The position numbers were made by a program, and so were the translations under genes. 64,000 nt of DNA from positions 1 through 64,000 of the forward strand of contig NZ_SLXU01000007.1 of assembly GCF_004343505.1 (NCBI RefSeq). The letters run 5' to 3'. Under the pieces are notes generated by a model. It did no database searches, was not told the origin of the DNA, and saw only the letters and a program-made list of their open reading frames with translations. Shown here piece by piece: positions 16,395-24,352 of this stretch. Within the stretch, counting starts at the first letter, position 1. Every line of letters begins with the position of its first letter. The DNA is from Rhodovulum bhavnagarense (lineage in GTDB: Bacteria > Pseudomonadota > Alphaproteobacteria > Rhodobacterales > Rhodobacteraceae).

Positions 16395-17078
16395 TCAGTT
16401 CGCCAGTTCAAACACCATCGTGACCCGGGCCGAGAGCGTCACCTCGCCCGCGGCCACGGGGACGGGGGCCGACAGGCGCGCGGCCTCCATCATCATCGGC
16501 ACGGGCTGCGCCGTGCCGGTTTCAGAGATCGAAACGAGGGCGCCCAGGTCGTGACCGGCGGCCTCGGCATAAAGCCGGGCCTTGCGCATCGCATCGGCCA
16601 CAGCCTGTCGTCGTGCCTCGTCGCGCGCGGAGGCGGGATCCTGCAAGCCGAAGCCGATGCCCTCGAAGCTGTTGGCGCCCTCGCCGATCACCTGGTCAAG
16701 CAGTTCGCCAAGCCCCTCAAGGCCACGGACCCGCACGCTGAGCGTGTTGGCCGCACGAAACCCGGTGATCTCGCGCCGCTGACCGGAGTCATGGCTGGAC
16801 CAGACCGGCGACAGGTCGAGCCCGCTGGTCTGAAGGTCGCGCGGCGCAATCCCTGCGGCGCCCAGACGGTCAAGTATTGCGCCCATGTCCGACGAGACCC
16901 CGGCCATCGCGGCCTGGGCGCTGCGGGCCTCGCGCACGACGCCCAGGCGCAGCATGGCCATGTCGGGCGCGGCGGCGACCTCTGCCATCCCCGTCACGGT
17001 CAGGCGCGGCGAATCGTCGGCCAGGACAGCCTCGGCAGGAAATAAAAGGGCAGAAAAAACAAGCGTCAGAATGCGCAT
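16395..17078 (-). CDS. exported SIMPL (DUF541) domain protein
   Basis: The protein has 227 residues from ATG 17078, with AAGGAG 7 bases upstream. An N-terminal signal peptide (MRILTLVFSALLFPAEAVLA) is followed by a SIMPL domain: LTVTGMAEVAAAPDMAMLRLGV, LQTSGLDLSPVW, NTLSVRVRGLEGLGELLDQV, AVADAMRKARLYAEAAG and a C-terminal VTLSARVTMVFEL. The family is periplasmic or outer-membrane associated, with roles reported in oxidative stress, but is not enzymatically defined. It ends 3 bases from metY and is convergent with it. Confidence 0.85.
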   Translation of the reverse strand: MRILTLVFSALLFPAEAVLADDSPRLTVTGMAEVAAAPDMAMLRLGVVREARSAQAAMAGVSSDMGAILDRLGAAGIAPRDLQTSGLDLSPVWSSHDSGQRREITGFRAANTLSVRVRGLEGLGELLDQVIGEGANSFEGIGFGLQDPASARDEARRQAVADAMRKARLYAEAAGHDLGALVSISETGTAQPVPMMMEAARLSAPVPVAAGEVTLSARVTMVFELAN

Positions 17079-17232
17079 CACGTGCTCCTTCGGATGATGC
17101 CCGGCCCCGAGGGTCGGCTGCGATGCCTTGCGTTGCAAGGAAATTCCGCGCCCTGCATGTCGGATGGCGATTTCCCGCACAGGGCCTTGGTTTTTCTTTT
17201 TCCCCGGCGATGGGTTGGTATAAATAGCCGCG

Positions 17233-19782
17233 ATGAGACCTGATTTTGCCCTGACGCTGTCCGAAGACGGGATCGGATTGCTGTACCGCGCCAAGGGTGG
17301 ATGGCGCAGCCTTGGCGAGACGTCGCTTGACGATCCGGGGTTGGGAGAGACGTTGCGCCTGATGCGCGAGACCGCGCAATCGCTGGCCCAGGGCCCGATG
17401 CTGACCAAGCTGGTCATTCCAGACAGCCAGATCCTTTACACCACCTTGCCGTTGCATGGCCATGGCCGGGCAGAGAAACGCGCGGCGCTGCGCAAGGCGC
17501 TGGACGGGCGGACACCTTACGCGCTGGACGAACTGGTCTTTGACTGGACCGATGACGGCGAAAGCGCGCGCCTGGCCGTGGTGGCGCGCGAGACGCTGGC
17601 CGAGGCCGAGGCCTTTGCCGTGCAACATGCGTTCGACCCGGTCTGTTTCGTTGCCGCGCCGCAAGAGGCCGCCGCCTTCGGGGGCGAGCCTTTCTTTGGC
17701 GCCTCGGAACTGGCGGCCGAGTTGTTGCAGGGTGCCACCCATCCTCGGGCCGACGACCATCCAGCACGGCCGGGGGCAATGGCGCCTGCCCATTCCAAGG
17801 CGACAGCGCCTCGGGCTAACCCCACCGAGCCGGAGCCTGCCTGCGCGCCAGAGCCGCCCGCCGTCACCTTCAGATCGCGGCGCGGCGAAACCGATACGCC
17901 CCCCGTCCAACCGCTCGTGCCGTCACGGGATGAACCGTCGCCCACCGTGCAAGGGCCGCGCAGGCTGGATCTGGCGGCAGCCTCAAGCGAGGCCGCGCCG
18001 AGGCTCGCACCCGTGCCCCACAAGGCAAGCGCAAAGGCCGACCCGATCACGAAAGCAGCGTCGGACACGGCATCCCCCGCCGCGCCAGAGCGCCCCCTCG
18101 CCCCCGGAACTGCGTCCGCCGTATCCGCGCCGCGGCAGGCCGACGAGAGGATGGGCCGAGCCGCGCCCGTTTCGGCCGATCAACTCTCGAAGGCGGTCAA
18201 GGTGATCGCGCCCACCCTGGCCAAGGGCGCCGCATCGGCGGGTCTGTTGGCCTCAAGGGCAGGCGGGGCGATGGCCGGGGCACTGGAACAGGTGCGCAGC
18301 GGGGTGTCGCGCGGGGTCCGGAGGCTTGGCAAGGCGCGCGCCGGGGCAAAGCTTTCCGCAAAGCGATCGGGGTCCATGCCGGCACGGCCCGGAACCGGGG
18401 CGTTGACCCCGTTCGGCGCAAGACGTGTGAGTAGTGCGCTGACCATGTCGCCCGCCCGGCGCCGCGGCCTGATGCTGGGTGCGGGGGGGGTGGCCTTTGC
18501 CGCGGTGGCCGGGCTGTGGATGTTGTTGCTCTGGGAAGAGTCCCCCGGCAACAGCCCGGAGCAGATCGCCGCCCTGCCCGAACGCACTGCCCCAGCCCTG
18601 CCCCGCGAAGCGGCAGACGCTGAAATACCGGCCGTCGCGCCAGCCGCCCCCGACGCAGCCGCGCCCGACATGACGGCCAAGGATGCGCCGGGCACGTCCG
18701 CGCCGCGCGGTATTGCGGCGCCCACGCTGACGCTGGAGGAGGCCCAGGGCACCTATGCCGCGACCGGCCTCTGGCAGCGCGCACCAGAGGCGCCGGCGCT
18801 GCCTGTCGAGGGACGAATCGACAGCCTTTACCTGGCGGGTATCGATCCCGCGATCCGGCCCCCGCAAAAGATATCGCTGCCCGATCCCGACAGGCAGCGC
18901 GCGAATGACGCGGCTCTTGCCGTGCAGGTGGACCCGCCCGGCCCCGGCCAGACCTTTGACCTGGACGATCGTGGCCTTGTCGAGGCCACGCCAGACGGGG
19001 CAGTGACGCCGCTGGGCATCACGGTGACAGCCGGCCGCCCGGCCATGGTTCCCCCGGCCCGGCCCGAGGGCCTGGTTCCCGACTTGCCCGATGGTGTCGT
19101 GATGGCGCCTAGCAACGCGGCGGCCACCCGGCTGGCCCCGTTCCGGCCGCGCCTGCGGCCGGAGGGGCTGACACCCGCCGCCGTGCCTGCGCCCGGCATT
19201 GCGGTCGATGACGACGCTCTCGATCCCGCGACAGGCCCCGCCCCCGCACTATCCGCTCCCCTCGGGATCAGCCCGCCCCGCCGTCCGGAAACGATCGCCC
19301 CGACCGGTCCTGGCAACGCGGCTGACGCCCCCCCCGCCGAGTCGTCAGGCGGGCAGGACGCCACCGCGCCCGCCGACGACGAGGCGACAGCCGGTACAGG
19401 CGAGGGCCCTCTATCGGCGCTTGCGCTCGCGCGCTCGCCACAACCGCGCTCACGTCCTTCCGGGCTGCCCGACAAGGTCGCAGCGCTTGCCCCGGCCGTT
19501 CCAAAGGCCGCCGCTGCGGCGCCCCCGGCGATACCCACCACGGCCTCGGTGGCCAAGCAGGCAACGTTGCCCAACGCGATCAACCTGCGCCAGATCAACC
19601 TGATCGGCGTTTACGGAACAGACAACGCCCGGCGCGCGCTGCTTCGGTTGCCTTCGGGGCGCTATGTCAAGGTCCAGGTCGGCGACCGGGTGGATGGCGG
19701 CCAGGTTGCCGCGATCGGCGAGGACAGCCTTAGCTATGTCAAGGGCGGGCGCAGCACGATGCTGGAATTGCCTGGAGGCTGA
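17233..19782 (+). CDS. large Pro/Ala-rich single-pass membrane protein with GspL-like N-terminus and PilP/GspC-like C-terminus
   Basis: The 849-residue protein has three parts. Residues 1-170 look like the actin-like cytoplasmic domain of GspL/PilM proteins (FALTLSEDGIGLLYR, LVIPDSQILYTTLPL, ALRKALDGRTPYALDEL). A long low-complexity Pro/Ala/Arg linker contains a membrane helix at about 413-434 (GAGGVAFAAVAGLWMLLLW). The last 70 residues (INLRQINLIGVYG, RRALLRLPSGRYVKVQVGD, DSLSYVKGGRSTMLEL) resemble the PilP/GspC homology region. The periplasmic linker holds degenerate RPxxRPEGL repeats. No other secretion or pilus gene is nearby. A structural role bridging membrane and wall is inference. The Shine-Dalgarno is weak. 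Confidence 0.6.
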   Translation: MRPDFALTLSEDGIGLLYRAKGGWRSLGETSLDDPGLGETLRLMRETAQSLAQGPMLTKLVIPDSQILYTTLPLHGHGRAEKRAALRKALDGRTPYALDELVFDWTDDGESARLAVVARETLAEAEAFAVQHAFDPVCFVAAPQEAAAFGGEPFFGASELAAELLQGATHPRADDHPARPGAMAPAHSKATAPRANPTEPEPACAPEPPAVTFRSRRGETDTPPVQPLVPSRDEPSPTVQGPRRLDLAAASSEAAPRLAPVPHKASAKADPITKAASDTASPAAPERPLAPGTASAVSAPRQADERMGRAAPVSADQLSKAVKVIAPTLAKGAASAGLLASRAGGAMAGALEQVRSGVSRGVRRLGKARAGAKLSAKRSGSMPARPGTGALTPFGARRVSSALTMSPARRRGLMLGAGGVAFAAVAGLWMLLLWEESPGNSPEQIAALPERTAPALPREAADAEIPAVAPAAPDAAAPDMTAKDAPGTSAPRGIAAPTLTLEEAQGTYAATGLWQRAPEAPALPVEGRIDSLYLAGIDPAIRPPQKISLPDPDRQRANDAALAVQVDPPGPGQTFDLDDRGLVEATPDGAVTPLGITVTAGRPAMVPPARPEGLVPDLPDGVVMAPSNAAATRLAPFRPRLRPEGLTPAAVPAPGIAVDDDALDPATGPAPALSAPLGISPPRRPETIAPTGPGNAADAPPAESSGGQDATAPADDEATAGTGEGPLSALALARSPQPRSRPSGLPDKVAALAPAVPKAAAAAPPAIPTTASVAKQATLPNAINLRQINLIGVYGTDNARRALLRLPSGRYVKVQVGDRVDGGQVAAIGEDSLSYVKGGRSTMLELPGG

Positions 19783-19787
19783 ACAGG

Positions 19788-20243
19788 TCAGCCCCGCCGT
19801 GCGGCAAAGAACGCCTTGAGAAGCGCCTCGGCCTCGGCAGCATCGATGCCGTCATAGACCTCTGGAACATGGTGACTTTGGGGATGCTGAAAGATGCGGG
19901 GGCCATGCGCCACGCCGCCCGATTTAGGATCGGCCGCCCCGTAATACAGCCGCGCGATGCGTGCCTGGCTGATCGCAGATGCACACATTGGGCAGGGTTC
20001 CAGCGTGACGTAAAGATCATGGCCCGGCAAGCGTTCCGACCCGGCCGCCGCGCAGGCCGCGCGCAAGGCAAGAATCTCGGCATGGGCGGTGGGATCGTTC
20101 AATTCGCGTGTGCGATTGCCCGCGGCGGCAATCACCGTTCCACCGGGCGATACCACCACCGCCCCCACCGGCACCTCGCCGCGGGCCGCCGCGGCGCGGG
20201 CCGCGGCAAGGGCGGCCTTCATGTGACTGCGAAAGGGGCTCAT
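19788..20243 (-). CDS. tadA: tRNA adenosine deaminase TadA
   Basis: The protein has 151 residues from ATG 20243; the frame continues upstream but is antisense to rluB. The deaminase zinc motif TAHAEILALRAA (His ligand and catalytic Glu) is near residue 58 and the PCPMCASAI cysteines are near residue 88. GEVPVGAVVV and ARIARLYYGAADPKSG also fit TadA, which converts A34 to inosine in tRNA-Arg(ACG). It ends five bases after the convergent 849-residue protein gene. Confidence 0.92.
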   Translation of the reverse strand: MSPFRSHMKAALAAARAAAARGEVPVGAVVVSPGGTVIAAAGNRTRELNDPTAHAEILALRAACAAAGSERLPGHDLYVTLEPCPMCASAISQARIARLYYGAADPKSGGVAHGPRIFQHPQSHHVPEVYDGIDAAEAEALLKAFFAARRG

Positions 20244-20318
20244 GCGGTTTTCATGCCGCCTGACTGCCCGCCGCGCAAGGCGCTTTCCCGTCACCGCGAA
20301 GCCGCGTAAAGGAAACGC

Positions 20319-21101
20319 ATGGAAAACCAAACCGAAAAGGGCGATCGTATCGCCAAGGTTCTGGCGCGGGCCGGCATCGCCTCGCGCCGCGAAGCAGAAC
20401 GCATGATCGAGGCCGGTCGCGTCAGCGTCAATGGCCACAAGATCGACAGCCCCGCCCTGAACGTCACTGCGGCCGACAAGATCACCGTGGACGGAAAGGC
20501 CCTTGCCACGCCCGAACCGCCGCGGCTGTGGCTTTATCACAAGCCCAGTGGCCTTGTGACCACGGCACGGGACGAAAAGGGCCGGCCGACCGTGTTTGAA
20601 AAGCTGCCCGAGGATATGCCGCGGGTGATGTCGGTTGGACGGCTTGACCTGACCTCTGAGGGCCTGCTGCTGCTGACCAATGATGGCGAGATCAAGCGGC
20701 GGCTGGAACTGCCCAGCACGGGCTGGCTGCGCAAGTACCGCGCGCGGGTCAAGGGCACCCCCAAGGACGAGGATTTCGCGCCCTTGCGCCGCGGGATCAC
20801 GATCGATGGCGAAAAGTTCCAGCCCATGGAAGTGACACTTGACCGCCAGCAAGGCGCGAACGCCTGGATCACCGTTGGCATCCGCGAGGGCCGCAACCGC
20901 GAAATTCGACGCGCGATGGAGGCAATCGGGCTGAGTGTGAATCGCCTCATCCGGGTCAGTTACGGCCCCTTCCGCCTGGGCGATCTGAAACCGGGCGCCG
21001 TCGAAGAGGTGCGCGCACGCGTGTTGCGCGAACAGCTCGGGCTGGACAAGGCATTCCAGCCACAGTCCAAACCCCGCCCGAAACGCGGCCCCAGACGCTG
21101 A
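20319..21101 (+). CDS. rluB: 23S rRNA pseudouridine synthase, RluB/RsuA family
   Basis: The 260-residue protein has an N-terminal S4 RNA-binding domain (IAKVLARAGIASRREAERMI...VNG, residues 10-55) and a catalytic domain with LWLYHKPSGLVTT and the Asp-containing SVGRLDLTSEGLLLLTNDG near residue 107. GIREGRNREIRRAMEAIGL confirms the RsuA/RluB/E/F group. The Lys/Arg/Pro-rich tail (last 15 residues) is typical. RluB modifies a uridine near position 2605 of 23S rRNA; the exact target is inferred from family. It is divergent from tadA. Confidence 0.9.
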   Translation: MENQTEKGDRIAKVLARAGIASRREAERMIEAGRVSVNGHKIDSPALNVTAADKITVDGKALATPEPPRLWLYHKPSGLVTTARDEKGRPTVFEKLPEDMPRVMSVGRLDLTSEGLLLLTNDGEIKRRLELPSTGWLRKYRARVKGTPKDEDFAPLRRGITIDGEKFQPMEVTLDRQQGANAWITVGIREGRNREIRRAMEAIGLSVNRLIRVSYGPFRLGDLKPGAVEEVRARVLREQLGLDKAFQPQSKPRPKRGPRR

Positions 21102-21172
21102 AATACCGCATGAGGCTTGCATTTCATCGCGCTGTCGCATCCCATGGGTAGGCAGAGGTGGAAAGGGCGGCC

Positions 21173-21256
21173 ATGTCGGGTTCGGGGCTTCGGAAACTGG
21201 CGTTTTTCCTGCTGATGGCACTTGTCATCTACGTGGCCTTCGCGGGGGGCGCGTGA
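21173..21256 (+). CDS. 27-residue single-helix membrane microprotein
   Basis: This short frame, ATG 21173 to TGA 21256, encodes MSGSGLRKLAFFLLM followed by ALVIYVAFAGGA: a basic start, one membrane helix and a Gly/Ala end. AAAGGGCGG lies just before the ATG, and the TGA overlaps the ATG of the next gene (xpaC-like). The overlap, Shine-Dalgarno and hydrophobic periodicity make translation likely. It may be a small partner of the XpaC/TelA proteins or a leader coupling translation of xpaC. I do not recognise a family. Confidence 0.55.
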   Translation: MSGSGLRKLAFFLLMALVIYVAFAGGA

Positions 21257-22167
21257 TGGCACAGCGGTTCGGCGGAAAATACAGTCCCGCGCAACAGCCG
21301 CCCGCCAGCGGGACGCCGCCACCGCGCCACCCGTTCCATGGCAAGACGCCCAGCCGCGCGGGCGGGCGGGCAAACATGATGTTCTTCGTGCCGCTGGTCC
21401 TGTTGCCGAGGGCCTTTGGTTCTGATCCGAACGGCCTGGCGCTGACACTGGTGGCCTTTGGTGCGCTGATCCTGGCCGCGTGGCTTACCCGCGAGGGCCT
21501 GAAGGCCGAAGATGCCTGGTCCACGCGCAAGATCGCGCGCCGCCCGGCCATCCCGCGCAAGATCTTCGGCTCGGCCCTGACCGGAACGGGACTGTTCCTG
21601 GCAGGGTTGGACGGCACCGGGCTGATAACGCCGCTGGTTTACGCCATCCTGGGGGCGGGTCTGCACAGTCTGGCATTCGGGCTGGACCCGCTGTCGGACA
21701 AGGGGATCGAGGGGATCGACACCTTTCAGCAGGATCGCGTCGCCCGCGTGATCGACGAGGCCGAGAAACATCTCGGTGCAATGACCGACGCGATCCGGCG
21801 GGCAGGTGATCGCGGGCTTGAGGCGCGCATGGCGCGGTTTCAGGACACCGTGCGAGAGATGTTTCGCACCATCGAGGAAGATCCCCGCGATCTTGCCGCG
21901 GCGCGCAAATACCTGGTGGTCTATCTCCTGGGTGCGCGCGATGCGACGCGCAAATTTTCAGAATTTTACGGCCGCACCCGCGACAATGCGGCCCGCAAGG
22001 ATTTCGAAACGCTTCTGGATGACCTGGAAACGAATTTTTCGGCAAGAACGCGCGCGATGCTTCTGGATGATCGCAGCGATCTGGATGTCGAGATTGAAGT
22101 GCTGCGCGAAAGGTTGCAACGTGAAGGCGTGCGGCTTCGGCCAGAAACAGCCATCAAGGGAGAATAG
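21256..22167 (+). CDS. XpaC-like protein (5-bromo-4-chloroindolyl phosphate hydrolysis family)
   Basis: The protein has 303 residues from ATG 21256. A Pro-rich N-terminus (1-35) is followed by hydrophobic segments around 36-52, 57-76, 97-113 and 116-133, then a long soluble helical part (ID EAEKHLGAMTDAIRRAGDRGL, FQDTVREMFRTIEEDP, LVVYLLGARDATRKFSEFY, DFETLLDDLETNF). This layout and the TelA gene 3 bases downstream identify it as the XpaC family, which is nearly always paired with TelA. Its molecular function is unknown; it probably acts at the membrane. Confidence 0.8.
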   Translation: MAQRFGGKYSPAQQPPASGTPPPRHPFHGKTPSRAGGRANMMFFVPLVLLPRAFGSDPNGLALTLVAFGALILAAWLTREGLKAEDAWSTRKIARRPAIPRKIFGSALTGTGLFLAGLDGTGLITPLVYAILGAGLHSLAFGLDPLSDKGIEGIDTFQQDRVARVIDEAEKHLGAMTDAIRRAGDRGLEARMARFQDTVREMFRTIEEDPRDLAAARKYLVVYLLGARDATRKFSEFYGRTRDNAARKDFETLLDDLETNFSARTRAMLLDDRSDLDVEIEVLRERLQREGVRLRPETAIKGE

Positions 22168-22170
22168 ACC

Positions 22171-23349
22171 ATGTCGCAAACCGTTCGTCAAAAGGCCGAG
22201 GCGACCCTTGCCGATGTGCAACAGCTTACCTCCGTCATCCTGCCGGACCCCGCGGGCGAGATCGTCCCGTTGGAACAGGCCGATGCAACCGTCGCACTGG
22301 GCATTCGCACCCGGATGGACGAGATCGACATGGCAGATACCAATTCGATCATCTCTTTCGGGTCTTCGGCCCAGGCCGAGTTGCAGGAGATCAGCCAGTC
22401 GATGCTGGCCGATGTGCGCAACAAGGATATCGGCCCGGCCGGGGACAGCCTGCGCGAGATCGTAACCACGATCCGTGGCTTTTCGGTTTCCGAACTGGAC
22501 GTGCGCCGCGACCGAAGCTGGTGGGAGAAACTCCTGGGCCGCACCGCGCCCTTCGCCAATTTCCTGGCCCGGTTCGAAACGGTGCAGGGACAGATCGACA
22601 AGATTACCGACAACCTACTGACGCATGAGCATACTTTGCTCAAGGATATCAGGTCGCTGGACAAGCTCTATGAAAAGACGCTGAGCTTTTACGACGAGTT
22701 GGCGCTGTATATTGCCGCCGGCGAGGAAAAGCTGAAAGAGCTGGACGCACACGCCATACCCGCCAAGGAGGCCGAGGTGACCGCCGCCCCCGAGGGCGAC
22801 CAGGTGCTCAAGGCGCAGGAATTGCGCGACATGCGCGCCGCGCGCGACGACCTGGAACGGCGGGTGCATGATCTGAAACTGACCCGCCAGGTCACGATGC
22901 AATCGTTGCCCTCGATCCGGTTGGTTCAGGAAAACGACAAGTCGCTGGTGACCCGGATCAATTCGACACTGGTCAATACCGTACCGCTATGGGAAACCCA
23001 GCTTGCGCAGGCCGTCACGATCCAGCGATCGAAAGAGGCTGCGGAGGCCGTGCGCGGTGCCGCCGACCTGACCAACGAATTGTTGACTGCCAATGCCGCG
23101 AACCTGCGCGCTGCCAACAAGATCGTGCGCGAGGAAATGGAACGCGGCGTCTTTGATATCGAGGCGGTGAAAAAGGCCAATTCCGAACTTATCGCCACGA
23201 TCGAGGACAGCCTGGCCATCGCAGACGAGGGCAAGACACGCCGCGCCCGCGCAGAGGAAGACCTCAAGAAGATGGAGACAGAACTACGCGACACGCTGGC
23301 GGCTGCAAGGTCGCGCGCCACCGCTGCGGCCGCGGCACCGGGAGGCTGA
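22171..23349 (+). CDS. telA: TelA family protein (toxic anion resistance)
   Basis: The 392-residue soluble, mostly helical protein matches TelA/KlaA: the SIISFGSSAQAELQEISQSML segment near residue 50, WWEKLLGRTAPFANFLARFETVQGQIDKI near residue 113, and the central long coiled coil with SLPSIRLVQENDKSLVTRI and VPLWETQLAQAV. The C-terminal 60 residues are coiled coil (EEDLKKMETELRDTLAA). The family was named for tellurite resistance and is also linked to cell-envelope antimicrobials, but the mechanism is not settled. It is cotranscribed with the XpaC-like gene. Confidence 0.88.
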   Translation: MSQTVRQKAEATLADVQQLTSVILPDPAGEIVPLEQADATVALGIRTRMDEIDMADTNSIISFGSSAQAELQEISQSMLADVRNKDIGPAGDSLREIVTTIRGFSVSELDVRRDRSWWEKLLGRTAPFANFLARFETVQGQIDKITDNLLTHEHTLLKDIRSLDKLYEKTLSFYDELALYIAAGEEKLKELDAHAIPAKEAEVTAAPEGDQVLKAQELRDMRAARDDLERRVHDLKLTRQVTMQSLPSIRLVQENDKSLVTRINSTLVNTVPLWETQLAQAVTIQRSKEAAEAVRGAADLTNELLTANAANLRAANKIVREEMERGVFDIEAVKKANSELIATIEDSLAIADEGKTRRARAEEDLKKMETELRDTLAAARSRATAAAAAPGG

Positions 23350-23357
23350 ACAGGATC

Positions 23358-24308
23358 GTGCGGCAGGTTTCGGGAACTGTTCTCTTGGCGGGGCTGGCCC
23401 TTTTGGGGCTGGCCTCGTGCCAGGTGGCGGTGCCCGATCCCGCTCTCGCACCCTCTCCCCGGCCCCGGATGAGCGCCCCGGACAATCCCCCGCCCCCCGG
23501 TCCGGCCAGCGCCGAGATCGCCCGCCATTTCGCACAGGTGCAGGCCGATCTTCTGTCGCGGGGACTGTTGCGCACCGATGGCGGCGGCAAGGATGCCCCC
23601 TTTTCACAGCGCGCCGTGGTCGACAACTTCATCCGCATCGCGCTTTACGACGAATATGTTTCCGAGTCGGGCAAGCTGGTCGCGCGCCAAACCGAAAGCC
23701 GCCTGCGCCGTTGGGAGACGCCGATCCGGATGGGACTGGTCTTTGGCCCCTCGATCCCCGCCGCACAGCAGGCCAGGGATCGTGTGGCCGTCACCGCCTA
23801 TGCCAGGCGGCTGTCGCGGCTGACCGGGCACCCGATCCAGATCACCGCGCCAGAAAACGCAAATTTCCACGTCCTGATCCTGAACGAGGATGAAAGGCGC
23901 GACTTCGCCCCCGAGTTACAGCGACTAGTGCCGGGCATTGCGCCCTCGGCCGCGCGCATGATCACCGATGTACCACGCTCGACCTTCTGCCTGGTTCTGG
24001 CCTTTTCAAAGGGCGAAAGCGCAAGCTATTCGCGCGCGGTGGCCCTGATCCGGGGCGAACATCCCGACCGTATGCGCAGATCTTGCATCCATGAGGAACT
24101 GGCCCAGGGCATGGGGCTTGCCAATGACAGCCCCCTCGCGCGGCCGTCGATCTTCAACGATGACGAGGAATTCTCCCTGCTCACCCCGCATGACGAGTTG
24201 CTTTTGCAGATCCTCTATGACCGCCGCCTCTCGCCCGGCATGACCCCGGCGGCGGCCCGGCCCATCGTGGAAACGATTGCCGCGGAATTGATGGGGGGCG
24301 AGAGTTGA
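23358..24308 (+). CDS. DUF2927 family lipoprotein
   Basis: The 316-residue protein is started by GTG 23358, 8 bases after telA. The N-terminus has a hydrophobic stretch ending LLGLASC, a lipobox with Cys at residue 21, then a Pro-rich spacer (30-50). The folded part contains FIRIALYDEYVSESGKLV, LRRWETPIRMGLVFG, LTGHPIQI, NFHVLILNEDER and CIHEELAQGMGLANDS. HEELAQGMGL with following NDSPL looks like a degenerate HExxxxxxGL/N arrangement of zincin-like peptidases. DUF2927 is common in Rhodobacteraceae; activity is unproven. The lipoprotein should sit on the outside of the membrane. Confidence 0.8.
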   Translation: MRQVSGTVLLAGLALLGLASCQVAVPDPALAPSPRPRMSAPDNPPPPGPASAEIARHFAQVQADLLSRGLLRTDGGGKDAPFSQRAVVDNFIRIALYDEYVSESGKLVARQTESRLRRWETPIRMGLVFGPSIPAAQQARDRVAVTAYARRLSRLTGHPIQITAPENANFHVLILNEDERRDFAPELQRLVPGIAPSAARMITDVPRSTFCLVLAFSKGESASYSRAVALIRGEHPDRMRRSCIHEELAQGMGLANDSPLARPSIFNDDEEFSLLTPHDELLLQILYDRRLSPGMTPAAARPIVETIAAELMGGES

Positions 24309-24352
24309 GCCCCGCGTTGCTTTTTCACCGACCGTTTCACGGAGACTGACCC

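Noticed and set aside
20244-21221. N-terminal extension of the tadA frame
   Set aside because: It is antisense to rluB; TadA of normal length begins at 20243.
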